Below are positions 8,436 to 17,554 of a stretch of 51,299 bases of DNA, piece by piece. This DNA is from Chitinophagaceae bacterium (GTDB lineage Bacteria > Bacteroidota > Bacteroidia > Chitinophagales > Chitinophagaceae): the NCBI GenBank assembly GCA_024643645.1, contig JAHEMN010000010.1, positions 1 to 51,299 on the forward strand. Direction: 5' to 3'. A program made the translations under genes and the position numbers. How positions within the stretch are numbered: the first letter of the stretch is position 1; each line of letters begins with the position of its first letter. The notes under the pieces were generated by a model. That model was given only the letters and a program-made list of their open reading frames with translations, ran no database searches and was not told where the DNA came from.

Positions 8436-9705
8436 GCATATCATCCCTGTTAAATTCTTTAAATATCAATCGAAGGTTCTGATCATAAGTAATATAATTG
8501 TATACCCAGTTTAAAAAGACAAATAATCTGTTTTTCACTCCAAGTATTAACATCAGATGCAATCCCATCCAGATCAACCACGCAAAAAATCCTCCGAAAT
8601 GTAATTTTGGTTTTGGGATATCCACCACCGCCAGATTTCTCCCTACTGTTGCCATTGATCCTTTATCTCTGTATTCAAATTCGATTTGTTTCGAAGGATT
8701 TGACTTTCTCTCAATCAATTTCAGATTATCAGCTAAGAGTGCTGCCTGTTGCATGGCAACTGGTGCAAGTTGAGGTAACCCATTTTGAAAATCAGGAGTT
8801 TCCATATAAGCAAGATCTCCAATTGCATAGATATTATTATACCCATGAAGCAAACAATGTCGGTCCGTTTTAAGACGATTTCCTTTCGCTATCAATGACT
8901 TATCAATGCCATTTGGAATATTACCTTTAATACCGGCTGCCCAAATAACAGTTGCAGCAGGAATATATTTTCCACTTTGTAAAGCAACATTTTGGCCATC
9001 ATAATCTTTCACCATTGTATTTGTCAAAACCTCCACTCCCAGTTTCTTAAGATATTTTTCAGATTGCATGGATGATTTTTCACTCATAGCTGCAAGAGTT
9101 TTATCAGCTCCTTCCAGTAGGTAAATATTCATTTTTGAAAAATCAAGTTCAGGATAATCCTTGGGTAGGATATATTTTTTCATTTCAGCTAACGCCCCTG
9201 ATATTTCTACACCTGTAGGTCCGCCTCCAACGATTACAATATTCATCAAACGTTGAAGAGTCTCTTCATTATCATTACTGTGTGCATTTTCAAATAATTG
9301 TAACAGTCTGTGTCGTATTTGTAATGCTTCTACAGTTGACTTCATAGGAAAAGAGTGTGCTGCCAACTCTTTATTTCCAAAGAAATTAGTATCGGCACCT
9401 GTTGCCAGCACTAAAACATCATAATTAAACTCCTCCTTATCTGTTATGATCTTATTTTCAGTTGGTAATATTTCTTCAAGATTACAAAGTCGGATCCTTA
9501 CATTTTTACTTTTTTGAAATACTTTTCTCAGGGGAAATGAGATATTACTGGCATCAAGTCCGGCTGTAGCTACCTGGTAGAATAAGGGTTGAAATTGATG
9601 ATAATTAAACCGATCAATAAGCATCACTTCAAAACCAGGTTTATTGTTTAGTTTTCTTGCCAATCTAAGACCACCAAATCCTGCACCTATTATTACGACT
9701 TTCAT
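8422..9705 (-). CDS. ndh: Type II NADH:quinone oxidoreductase (NDH-2)
   Basis: The start at 9705 gives 427 residues beginning MKVVIIGAGFGGLRLARKL, the FAD-binding Rossmann motif. An in-frame ATG at 9759 would add 18 residues that do not fit the family. The second dinucleotide site IVIVGGGPTGVEISGALAEM binds NADH, and the closing flavin motif AIGDLAYM is present. A hydrophobic C-terminal segment (FFAWLIWMGLHLMLILGVKNR) matches the membrane-associating region of NDH-2 enzymes, which pass electrons from NADH to quinone without pumping protons. A candidate -7 box (TAAGTTTG on this strand, 9773-9780) lies upstream. Confidence 0.92.
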   Translation of the reverse strand: MKVVIIGAGFGGLRLARKLNNKPGFEVMLIDRFNYHQFQPLFYQVATAGLDASNISFPLRKVFQKSKNVRIRLCNLEEILPTENKIITDKEEFNYDVLVLATGADTNFFGNKELAAHSFPMKSTVEALQIRHRLLQLFENAHSNDNEETLQRLMNIVIVGGGPTGVEISGALAEMKKYILPKDYPELDFSKMNIYLLEGADKTLAAMSEKSSMQSEKYLKKLGVEVLTNTMVKDYDGQNVALQSGKYIPAATVIWAAGIKGNIPNGIDKSLIAKGNRLKTDRHCLLHGYNNIYAIGDLAYMETPDFQNGLPQLAPVAMQQAALLADNLKLIERKSNPSKQIEFEYRDKGSMATVGRNLAVVDIPKPKLHFGGFFAWLIWMGLHLMLILGVKNRLFVFLNWVYNYITYDQNLRLIFKEFNRDDMPKGA

Positions 9706-9805
9706 TTTATTTATTTTGCAAGATGAATTTACAATATTTTCAATAAATACTGAAAACATTGCGACCTATATTCAAACTTATCAATTTCTCATAAATAAAA
9801 AATAC

Positions 9806-11044
9806 TTAGTAAAGCATTCTTACTTTAATCGTTTCTTTTACCTCTTTTAATAAATGCAAAGCCCTCGAAGATATCTGCTTGTCCACATCCAATACTACAT
9901 AACCAATTTCATCATTTGTTTTTAGATACTGAGCCAGGATGTTAATTTTATTTTTAGATAGTTGTGTATTGATCTCAGAAAGTACGCCTGGTACATTTTT
10001 ATGAATATGTAAAATACGGTGACTTCCCTCCTGTGGCGGTAAAGCAAGTGCTGGTATTGATTGTGAGCCAAAAGTTATCCCTTTTTCGAGGTAATTGAAT
10101 AGTTTGATACTCACATCCTCTCCTATATTATTTTGAGCTTCCTCGGTTGAGCCACCTATATGAGGAGTTAATATCACATTTGGGCAATCCTGTAAAGGAG
10201 TTCTGAAATGATCCCCGTTTTTTTCTGGCTCTTCCGGAAAAACATCAATGGCAGCACCACTGATATGCCCATCAAGTACCATGCTCCGTAAAACTTCCAG
10301 ATCTACAATTTCACCCCTGGCATAATTAATAAGAATGGCGCCCTTTTTACAATGCCTCAAATTTGTTTTTCCCAGCAGGTTTCTTGTTTGAGAATTATCA
10401 GGTACATGTAAAGTAATAATATCTGATTTACCCAAAAGTGCTTTTAATGATTTTGCATCTTCTGCATTTCCTAATGGTAACTTTGTTTCTACATCATAAA
10501 AAATAACTTTTAAGCCTAACGCCTCTGCCAGTACACTTACCTGTGAACCTATATTTCCATAACCTACTATCCCAATCGTTTTCCCTCTTAATTCGTAACT
10601 CCCTTTTGAATCTTTCAACCATACACCATCATGTGCTGCTTTATTTTTATCAGGGATTCTTCTTATCAGCATTATTGCTGCACCTATTACCAATTCAGCT
10701 ACTGATCTTGTATTTGAATAAGGTGCATTGAAAACCACTACCCCATTCTTTGTGGCTTCATTCAGGTCTACCTGGTTTACTCCAATACAAAAACAACCTA
10801 TTGCTTGAAGTTTTTTTGCAGCATCAAGCACATTTTTTGTGATATGTGTTTTTGAACGGATACCCAGGATATGCACATCCTTTATCTCTTTTATCAATTG
10901 TTCTTCAGTCAGTGCCTTTGAAATTTTCTCTACCTGAACATAACCATGTTGTTTGAAATTTTTTACAGCCTGATCGCTGATATTTTCAAGAAATAATATC
11001 TTGATCTTTTCTTTGGGGTAACTGGTTTTCTCTGATTTTACCAT
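9806..11044 (-). CDS. serA: D-3-phosphoglycerate dehydrogenase
   Basis: This 412-residue enzyme catalyses the first step of serine biosynthesis, oxidising 3-phosphoglycerate to 3-phosphohydroxypyruvate with NAD+. The NAD-binding motif is GIVGYGNIGSQV. The catalytic Arg lies in NYARGEIVD, the Glu in VFPEEPEKNG and the His in TPHIGGSTEEAQ. A C-terminal ACT domain (about residues 340-412, HRILHIHKNVPGVLSEIN) would sense serine, as in E. coli SerA, which has nearly the same length. No serB or serC is adjacent. A TATATTTG box lies only 4 bases upstream of the ATG, which would make a nearly leaderless mRNA if it is used. Confidence 0.96.
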   Translation of the reverse strand: MVKSEKTSYPKEKIKILFLENISDQAVKNFKQHGYVQVEKISKALTEEQLIKEIKDVHILGIRSKTHITKNVLDAAKKLQAIGCFCIGVNQVDLNEATKNGVVVFNAPYSNTRSVAELVIGAAIMLIRRIPDKNKAAHDGVWLKDSKGSYELRGKTIGIVGYGNIGSQVSVLAEALGLKVIFYDVETKLPLGNAEDAKSLKALLGKSDIITLHVPDNSQTRNLLGKTNLRHCKKGAILINYARGEIVDLEVLRSMVLDGHISGAAIDVFPEEPEKNGDHFRTPLQDCPNVILTPHIGGSTEEAQNNIGEDVSIKLFNYLEKGITFGSQSIPALALPPQEGSHRILHIHKNVPGVLSEINTQLSKNKINILAQYLKTNDEIGYVVLDVDKQISSRALHLLKEVKETIKVRMLY

Positions 11045-11105
11045 GATGCAAATATAAAACGGAGATCAATATGATAGACTATTCATTATTCGGTAAACAT
11101 GGTAT

Positions 11106-11136
11106 TTGTTTAGGCCGTTTTACTCTATTACTTTTG
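11106..11136 (+). promoter_or_regulatory. Bacteroidota-type promoter for the serine-hydrolase lipoprotein
   Basis: TTG (11106-11108), a 20-base spacer and TACTTTTG (11129-11136) match the housekeeping promoter consensus TTG-N19-21-TAnnTTTG exactly. Transcription would start roughly 5-10 bases after the -7 box. That leaves only about 7-12 bases of leader before the TTG start codon at 11153. Confidence 0.75.
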
Positions 11137-11152
11137 TTTAAATCAGATTGTA

Positions 11153-12343
11153 TTGAAAAACCTATTGCTGTCAACAATAATCCTTTGCATTCTCATTGCC
11201 TGTAATACTTCTTCTGAAAAGAAGCAAATCAGTAATGATTCTCTTGAGTACTATCCTCCAACACCCGGAAAAATGGATAAAGAAGAGTTTCGGTCCTACT
11301 ATCGTCAACTCAACACTTTTTTTGATACAACACTTTTAAAAACCGGATTTAATGGAGGTATACTTATTGCAAAGGAAGGTAATATCATTTATGAAAATTA
11401 TAAGGGAACAATTGACCTCAGAAAAAATGATTCCATTACTAGCAGTACTCCTTTCCATATTGCTTCCACTACAAAAACATTTACTGCTGTTGCAATTTTG
11501 AGGTTGGTACAGGAAGGTAAATTATCGCTGAACGATACTATTACAAAGTTTTTTCCCGGATTTCCTTATCAGGGTATAACAGTAAAATTATTATTGAATC
11601 ACAGAAGCGGATTACCTAACTATTTATACTTTATGTCGGAAAGTGATTGGGATAAAACAAAATTTGTCTCCAATAATAATATGCTCCAATTCATGATAGA
11701 AAAAAAACCGAATAAGTACTATTCCCCGGATAAGCGTTTCAGCTATTGCAATACAAATTATGTGCTGCTAGCATTAATTTTGGAAAAAGTAACCGGAACG
11801 CCATTCCCGATATATATGCAGGAAAAAATATTCAGGCCTTTACAAATGGAAAATACTTTTGTTTTTGAATTAAAGGACACGGCTACTGCAACTCCATCTT
11901 TCAATATAAATGGCACTTATTGGAAATTGGATTTCCTTGATGCCACCTATGGTGATAAGAATATTTATTCTACTCCTGAAGATCTTTTAAAATGGGATCA
12001 GGCTTTATATACAGATCAATTACTAAACGGCACTTTGCTTGATTCAGCTTTTTCACCTTATAGTTTTGAGAAGCCTTCCATTCATAATTATGGCCTGGGA
12101 TGGCGATTACAATTGTTGCCAAACGAAAAAAAAATAGTTTACCATTTCGGAAAATGGCATGGGTTCAATGCAGCCTTTGCCAGGTTAACCGATGAAAAAG
12201 TTACAATTATTATTTTGGGAAATAAATTCAACAGAGGCATATATAATGTAGCTCATCAGAGTTTTAACATATTCGGGAACTACTTTCAAAAGGATAGCAC
12301 TCAAAATGATGAAAATGAAAATCCCGAATCTGAGAAAAAGTGA
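11153..12343 (+). CDS. Serine hydrolase lipoprotein, beta-lactamase/class C PBP family
   Basis: A TTG start gives 396 residues with a lipoprotein signal ending in the lipobox LIAC (Cys17). The signal peptide supports the TTG start, because the next ATG would remove it. The family active-site motifs are present: Ser105-x-x-Lys108 (STTK), Tyr198-x-Asn200 (YCN) and a C-terminal HFGKWHG in place of KTG/HxG. Members are penicillin-binding-protein-like esterases, D-aminopeptidases or carboxypeptidases; sequence alone does not decide the substrate. The protein would be anchored in the outer or inner membrane facing the periplasm. The C-terminus is a short acidic/charged tail. Confidence 0.9.
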   Translation: MKNLLLSTIILCILIACNTSSEKKQISNDSLEYYPPTPGKMDKEEFRSYYRQLNTFFDTTLLKTGFNGGILIAKEGNIIYENYKGTIDLRKNDSITSSTPFHIASTTKTFTAVAILRLVQEGKLSLNDTITKFFPGFPYQGITVKLLLNHRSGLPNYLYFMSESDWDKTKFVSNNNMLQFMIEKKPNKYYSPDKRFSYCNTNYVLLALILEKVTGTPFPIYMQEKIFRPLQMENTFVFELKDTATATPSFNINGTYWKLDFLDATYGDKNIYSTPEDLLKWDQALYTDQLLNGTLLDSAFSPYSFEKPSIHNYGLGWRLQLLPNEKKIVYHFGKWHGFNAAFARLTDEKVTIIILGNKFNRGIYNVAHQSFNIFGNYFQKDSTQNDENENPESEKK

Positions 12344-12443
12344 GTGCCCAGATCTTATTAAGTTAAATCTTAGTATAATCAATTATAAAAAACTAATGCC
12401 TGTCATTTTTATTCTCGAATAAGTTTCTCAACTTTAAGGGATC

Positions 12444-13952
12444 ATGAAAATTCTTTCCACAAAAGAAATAAGGGAGTGGGATCAATACACTATTCAATAT
12501 GAACCTGTTTCATCAATTGATTTGATGGAAAGAGCTGCAATAAAATGTTCCCAATGGATCATGGAACAATATCCGGATAATGTTTCTTTTAGTATTTATT
12601 GTGGAAAAGGCAATAACGGAGGCGATGGATTAGCAATTGCAAAAATGCTGATTGAAAATAATTATACTGTTACTGTTCATATACTTGAGTTTGGCCATCT
12701 CGGTACAGAGGATTTTCAAACTAACCTTATACTCCTTCAACATTTACCTCAGGCAGATATTCATTTTATACAAACAAAGCAGAACCTGCATCCTATTCCT
12801 GATGGCCAGATCATAATTGATGCAATTTTTGGTTCTGGTTTAAATAGAGAGGCTTCTGGAATTACCGCTGATCTTATAGATCATATTAATAAGGCAAAAT
12901 TTGAAGTCATTTCAATTGATATTCCAAGTGGCCTTTTTGCAGATAAGTCTTCGCAAGATTGTAAGAACATAAAAGCAACGCATACACTCAGTTTTCAGTG
13001 TTACAAGATGGCCTTTTTGTTTGCAGAGAATGCTGCATCTATTGGGAATGTACATATTCTCGATATCGGATTACATAAAGACTTTTACCAATCGTTGATC
13101 TGTAAAAATGAATTAGTCGATTTTACTTTTATCAGATCAATCTATAAACCAAGAAACAGATTTTCTCATAAGGGAAATTTTGGTCATGCCTTAATGATTG
13201 CCGGTAGCTATGGTAAAATAGGTGCTGCAGTATTAGCTGCATTGGCATGTTTAAGAAGCGGTGCCGGTTTACTTACTTGTCATATACCAAAATGCGGATA
13301 TGATATTTTGCAAACTACAATACCAGAAGCAATGGTGATTACAGATTTCAATTCATCATTCATAACAGCAATTGAAGAAGATGTAAAAAAATACTCCTCC
13401 ATTGGAATTGGCCCGGGTCTTGGAACTGCTTCAGAAACCAAAAAGATGATGAAGGAGTTACTATCATCTATTGATCAACCTGTAATTCTAGATGCTGATG
13501 CCTTGAATTGTATAGCAGGGGAACCAGAATTATTTACAGTAATACCTGATGGATCTATTCTTACACCACATCCAAAAGAATTGGAAAGGTTATTTGGAAA
13601 ATCGGTTAATGATTTTGAAAGATTAAATCTCGTATCTGAAAAAGCCATAGAAAAAAATTGCATAATAATTTTAAAGGGGCATTACACAATCATTGCAACA
13701 CCAGAAGGAAAGGTTTATTTTAATGCTACTGGTAATGCAGGGATGGCGACTGCCGGTAGCGGTGATGTTTTAACCGGGATACTGACAGGTTTAGTAGCAC
13801 AGGGATATGATTCGATACATGCATCAATACTTGGTGTTTACTTACACGGATTAGCGGGAGACATGGCAGCCAATAAGAATTCGGAGGAGGCAATGATTGC
13901 TGGCGATATTATTAATAATATAGGGTCAGCTTTCATTTGTTTTAAAAACTAA
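12444..13952 (+). CDS. nnr: Bifunctional NAD(P)H-hydrate repair enzyme (epimerase/dehydratase)
   Basis: This 502-residue fusion repairs hydrated NAD(P)H. The N-terminal YjeF_N epimerase domain (about 1-210) contains GKGNNGGDGLAIA and IIDAIFGSGLNR. The C-terminal ADP-dependent (S)-NAD(P)HX dehydratase domain (about 225-500) contains the ribokinase-like GIGPGLG, VILDADALN and the nucleotide-binding ATAGSGDVLTGILTGL. Both halves look intact and the length is normal for the fusion. It stands alone between the serine hydrolase and hppA. Confidence 0.96.
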   Translation: MKILSTKEIREWDQYTIQYEPVSSIDLMERAAIKCSQWIMEQYPDNVSFSIYCGKGNNGGDGLAIAKMLIENNYTVTVHILEFGHLGTEDFQTNLILLQHLPQADIHFIQTKQNLHPIPDGQIIIDAIFGSGLNREASGITADLIDHINKAKFEVISIDIPSGLFADKSSQDCKNIKATHTLSFQCYKMAFLFAENAASIGNVHILDIGLHKDFYQSLICKNELVDFTFIRSIYKPRNRFSHKGNFGHALMIAGSYGKIGAAVLAALACLRSGAGLLTCHIPKCGYDILQTTIPEAMVITDFNSSFITAIEEDVKKYSSIGIGPGLGTASETKKMMKELLSSIDQPVILDADALNCIAGEPELFTVIPDGSILTPHPKELERLFGKSVNDFERLNLVSEKAIEKNCIIILKGHYTIIATPEGKVYFNATGNAGMATAGSGDVLTGILTGLVAQGYDSIHASILGVYLHGLAGDMAANKNSEEAMIAGDIINNIGSAFICFKN

Positions 13953-14073
13953 GTAACTGGTTTTAAAACAAAGCATCTATAGTTCTTATAATCGATTGCC
14001 AGATAGCTATTTATGCTATTTTTTCTATTTTCTAAATTCTTGATGGGGGGCTACAATATTCCCTTCCATCCCC

Positions 14074-14081
14074 TATCTTTG
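14074..14081 (+). promoter_or_regulatory. Candidate hppA promoter -7 element
   Basis: TATCTTTG matches TAnnTTTG and lies 53 bases upstream of the hppA ATG. No TTG occurs at the standard -33 distance. Confidence 0.5.
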
Positions 14082-14086
14082 CCGCC

Positions 14087-14106
14087 CGGCTATAAAGCCG
14101 TTTTTT
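14087..14106 (+). terminator. Terminator-shaped hairpin between nnr and hppA
   Basis: CGGCT (14087-14091), a 4-base loop, AGCCG (14096-14100) and six T residues form a compact intrinsic-terminator shape. It lies downstream of the -7 box at 14074. It could therefore end nnr transcription, or sit at the very 5' end of the hppA mRNA as an attenuator or stabilising hairpin. Confidence 0.5.
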
Positions 14107-14134
14107 ATTAAATATTGATTAAGAATCAACTCTT

Positions 14135-16360
14135 ATGGATAATTTGATCTATCTCGTCCCTATAATGGGCCTGATTGGTTTACTCTACACTCTTGTAAAG
14201 TTTAACTGGGTTTCTAAACAAGATGCAGGAACCGACCGTATGCAAGATATCAGTAAGCATATTGCTGATGGAGCAATGGCTTTTCTAAAAGCCGAGTGGA
14301 AAGTGTTGGGATATTTTGTAGTTATTGTTGGTATTTTACTGGCAGTAATGGCTCAGGCTAATCCACATTCACATTGGTCAATAGCTATTGCTTTTATTAT
14401 TGGTGCTGTATTAAGTGCTACTGCAGGTTATATCGGTATGAAAGCAGCTACAAAAGCGAATGTCAGAACTGCAGAAGCTGCCCGCACAAGTTTGAGTAAG
14501 GCACTGAATGTTTCTTTTACAGGTGGTGCAGTAATGGGACTTGGTGTAGCAGGTCTTGCTGTAATGGGTTTAGGTGGTTTATATATTATATTGAAACAAA
14601 TTTTTGCACCAGGAGCCGCAGTAAATTCTGATGAGATGTTTAAAACCATTGAAGTCCTTACCGGATTTTCATTGGGAGCAGAATCAATAGCCCTTTTCGC
14701 AAGAGTAGGTGGCGGTATTTATACAAAAGCAGCTGATGTAGGTGCTGACCTCGTAGGTAAAGTTGAAGCAGGTATACCTGAAGATGATCCAAGAAACCCT
14801 GCAACTATTGCTGATAACGTAGGTGATAATGTTGGAGATGTTGCTGGTATGGGTGCCGACCTTTTTGGTTCTTATGTAGCAACTGTTTTAGCAACAATTG
14901 TATTAGGACAACAAACTACCGTATTTGATGGTGAAGATATGCTTGGAGGCTTCTCTCCCATTGTTTTGCCGATGCTTATAGCAGGAATTGGAATACTGTT
15001 TTCAATAGTGGGTACCTTATTTGTTAAGGTTAGTGACAGTGCAGGTATTAATACTCATAATGTTCAGAGGGCATTGAACATGGGTAACTGGGGTTCAATG
15101 ATACTTACTGCTATTGCTGCTGCAGGTTTAGTTTATTGGATACTTCCTGAAGCAATGATGTTAAGAGGGGTTGTATTTACTAAATGGGGTGTACTTGGTG
15201 CAATTGGTGTTGGACTTGTTGTTGGTGCCCTGATGAGCATCATCACCGAATATTATACTGCAATGGGCAAACCACCTGTTAATTTAATTATCAAAAAATC
15301 TTCTACTGGTCATGCCACCAATGTCATCGGTGGTCTTTCTGTAGGTATGGAATCTACCTTTCTGCCAATTCTGGTTTTAGCCGGAGGTATCCTGGGTTCA
15401 TATCAATTTGCAGGTTTATATGGTGTTGCCATAGCAGCAGCAGGAATGATGGCAACGACTGCTATGCAATTAGCAATTGATGCTTTTGGTCCTATAGCAG
15501 ATAATGCCGGTGGTATTGCAGAAATGAGTGAATTACCAAAAGACGTTAGAGAAAAAACGGATGTTCTGGATGCAGTAGGAAATACTACCGCTGCGTCAGG
15601 AAAAGGTTTTGCAATTGCTTCAGCTGCATTAACAGCGTTGGCATTATTTGCAGCTTTTGTTGGTGTGGCCATGCCAGAAAATCAACACATCGATATTTAT
15701 AAAGCGGATGTATTAGCAGCTTTATTCGTAGGAGGTATGATACCTTTTATATTTTCATCACTTGCAATCAGAGCAGTTGGTGAAGCTGCAATGGCTATGG
15801 TAGAAGAAGTTCGTCGTCAGTTTCGTACTATTCCTGGAATAATGGAAGGAACTGGAGAACCAGAGTATGAAAAATGTGTCGCTATCTCCACTAAGGCTTC
15901 TATTAAAAAAATGATGTTACCTGGTGCAATCACAATTATTTCTCCCCTGATCATTGGATTTACATTAGGGCCTGAAGCCTTAGGAGGTTTTTTGGCAGGT
16001 GCAACAGTAAGTGGAGTATTAATGGGAATGTTTCAAAATAATGCAGGAGGTGCATGGGATAATGCTAAAAAATCTTTTGAAAAAGGTGTTGAGATAAATG
16101 GTGAGATGTATTATAAAAATTCTGATCCTCATAAGGCTTCAGTTACTGGAGATACTGTTGGTGATCCTTTTAAAGATACATCTGGTCCATCAATGAATAT
16201 TTTGATTAAACTAATGTCCATTGTATCTTTAGTAATAGCTCCTACCCTTGCACAAATTGATGCTAATAAAAATTCAACAACGCAAGTGGAGAAGAAAATT
16301 GAAATAAAGAATCTACCCGTTGCAGAAATAAATAAAAGTAATACTGTAAAATATAATTAA
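14135..16360 (+). CDS. hppA: Membrane-bound ion-pumping pyrophosphatase
   Basis: This 741-residue polytopic protein couples pyrophosphate hydrolysis to Na+ and/or H+ export. The catalytic motifs are intact: [31 protein letters not shown] and the C-terminal [15 protein letters not shown]. Ala486 in [10 protein letters not shown] occupies the position that is Lys in K+-independent enzymes, which predicts the K+-dependent subfamily (family knowledge). In Bacteroidota these are often Na+ or dual Na+/H+ pumps; ion specificity is not proven here. A hydrophilic C-terminal tail of about 35 residues follows the last helix. A strong terminator at 16406-16442 closes the unit. Confidence 0.97.
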   Translation: MDNLIYLVPIMGLIGLLYTLVKFNWVSKQDAGTDRMQDISKHIADGAMAFLKAEWKVLGYFVVIVGILLAVMAQANPHSHWSIAIAFIIGAVLSATAGYIGMKAATKANVRTAEAARTSLSKALNVSFTGGAVMGLGVAGLAVMGLGGLYIILKQIFAPGAAVNSDEMFKTIEVLTGFSLGAESIALFARVGGGIYTKAADVGADLVGKVEAGIPEDDPRNPATIADNVGDNVGDVAGMGADLFGSYVATVLATIVLGQQTTVFDGEDMLGGFSPIVLPMLIAGIGILFSIVGTLFVKVSDSAGINTHNVQRALNMGNWGSMILTAIAAAGLVYWILPEAMMLRGVVFTKWGVLGAIGVGLVVGALMSIITEYYTAMGKPPVNLIIKKSSTGHATNVIGGLSVGMESTFLPILVLAGGILGSYQFAGLYGVAIAAAGMMATTAMQLAIDAFGPIADNAGGIAEMSELPKDVREKTDVLDAVGNTTAASGKGFAIASAALTALALFAAFVGVAMPENQHIDIYKADVLAALFVGGMIPFIFSSLAIRAVGEAAMAMVEEVRRQFRTIPGIMEGTGEPEYEKCVAISTKASIKKMMLPGAITIISPLIIGFTLGPEALGGFLAGATVSGVLMGMFQNNAGGAWDNAKKSFEKGVEINGEMYYKNSDPHKASVTGDTVGDPFKDTSGPSMNILIKLMSIVSLVIAPTLAQIDANKNSTTQVEKKIEIKNLPVAEINKSNTVKYN

Positions 16361-16405
16361 TAAGGCGTAAAGCCATATTTCAAAAGCTTAATCAGAACCA
16401 TTACA

Positions 16406-16442
16406 TAAGTCCTGCTGTTTCTACAGTGGGACTTACTTTTTA
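16406..16442 (+). terminator. Intrinsic terminator of hppA
   Basis: TAAGTCCTGCTGT and ACAGTGGGACTTA pair over 13 positions (two G-T wobbles) around a TTCT loop, followed by CTTTTTAT. It lies 46 bases after the hppA stop. The rest of the 241-base gap to the stress-protein gene shows no gene or clear promoter. Confidence 0.85.
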
Positions 16443-16601
16443 TATAATAAATTGAGCTTTTTTATTTCATTTTTCAAGCACATGGCATCTTATTAAGAAC
16501 TCATTTCCAAGCATATTTTTGATTAATATTTTTATTCTGATAGCATCTACAATATCGTTCTCATTTCATTAACTTTAGCCAATTGAACAAAATACATCAA
16601 T

Positions 16602-17387
16602 ATGCACCGTGTTATTATACCAGTTGATTTTTCTGAGACTTCATTGAATGCAGCCCGTTATACTGCAAAAATGCTTGCAGGCATTGATGATTCTGTCGCT
16701 ATTTTATATCATAATTATGAAAGTCATGACGATCATGATATTTCTCTCAACTACCAGGAAAGTCTGAAACAGGAGTTTCTTCGGGCAGGCGTAAAATCAG
16801 TTGAGTGTGAAGGTGAAATGGGAGGTGATCTTATAGATAATATCAGCAGACTTGCACATACCATCCGAGCTACTTTAATTGTAATGGGTATTACCGGGAA
16901 GTCTACTATACGACAGGTTATGTTTGGAAGTAATACACTTAAGCTGATTGATAAGAACCTTTATCCTGTAATGATCATCCCGCCAGATGCTGAATTTACA
17001 GGCATAAATAATGTTGCTTTTGCATCTGATTTTAAAAATGTAGAAAACACTACCCCGGCGGATCTAATTTGTTCCGTTTTAGAAATGTTTAACCCTAAGC
17101 TCCATATTTTTACTGTTAATAAAGATGTCTATATATCTATCAATGAAGAAATGGAAAAAGAGAAAGGTAAATTACAGAAAATGTTCATTAAATATGATAC
17201 AGAATTCTACTTTATAACAATGAATGATTTCTATTCTGCTGTTGATAATTTTATAAGTGATTATAAAATTGATATTATGATCACAATTCCCAAACATCAA
17301 AGTAATTCAACATCCCTGTTCAAAAGTTCACACACAAAAAGATTGGCCTACCATAGTCACATACCAATTCTCGCAGCACATGAATAG
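16602..17387 (+). CDS. Universal stress protein, tandem UspA domains
   Basis: This 261-residue cytoplasmic protein has two UspA-like halves. The first half (about 1-128) opens with HRVIIPVDFSETSLNAARYT. It carries a complete ATP-binding motif G-x2-G-x9-G-S (GITGKSTIRQVMFGSN), so it is expected to bind ATP. The second half (about 135-261) keeps the fold pattern but its nucleotide loop is degenerate (PKHQSNSTSLFKSSHTKRL). Tandem Usp proteins with one live and one dead site are common. Its targets are unknown. Confidence 0.92.
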   Translation: MHRVIIPVDFSETSLNAARYTAKMLAGIDDSVAILYHNYESHDDHDISLNYQESLKQEFLRAGVKSVECEGEMGGDLIDNISRLAHTIRATLIVMGITGKSTIRQVMFGSNTLKLIDKNLYPVMIIPPDAEFTGINNVAFASDFKNVENTTPADLICSVLEMFNPKLHIFTVNKDVYISINEEMEKEKGKLQKMFIKYDTEFYFITMNDFYSAVDNFISDYKIDIMITIPKHQSNSTSLFKSSHTKRLAYHSHIPILAAHE

Positions 17388-17437
17388 TTCAAATTTCATG
17401 TTAACTTTTCTTGACGCCTAAATTACAAATAGCTAAC

Positions 17438-17471
17438 TTTATAAGAGACATTGAGACCCGTCACTTATAAA
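17438..17471. promoter_or_regulatory. Inverted repeat between the usp and arginase genes
   Basis: TTTATAAG (17438-17445) pairs perfectly with CTTATAAA (17464-17471), and an inner GAC/GTC extends the stem beyond an A-A mismatch. The 15-base GCCTAAATTACAAAT (17416-17430) and GCGTAAATTGTAAAC (17473-17487) lie on either side as an imperfect direct repeat (11 of 15 identical). It could be a usp terminator lacking a U-tract or an operator. Confidence 0.35.
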
Positions 17472-17554
17472 AGCGTAAATTGTAAACGCCATATATTATT
17501 TGTACCCTTATCTTTTCATTTCATATTGAAAAGATTCTTTTTAACGATTGTTTT

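Noticed and set aside
9706-9759. Longer N-terminus of NDH-2 starting at 9759
   Set aside because: The 18 extra residues precede the FAD motif with no signal or family counterpart. The start at 9705 places the Rossmann motif at the N-terminus as expected. The possible -7 box at 9773 leaves slight doubt.
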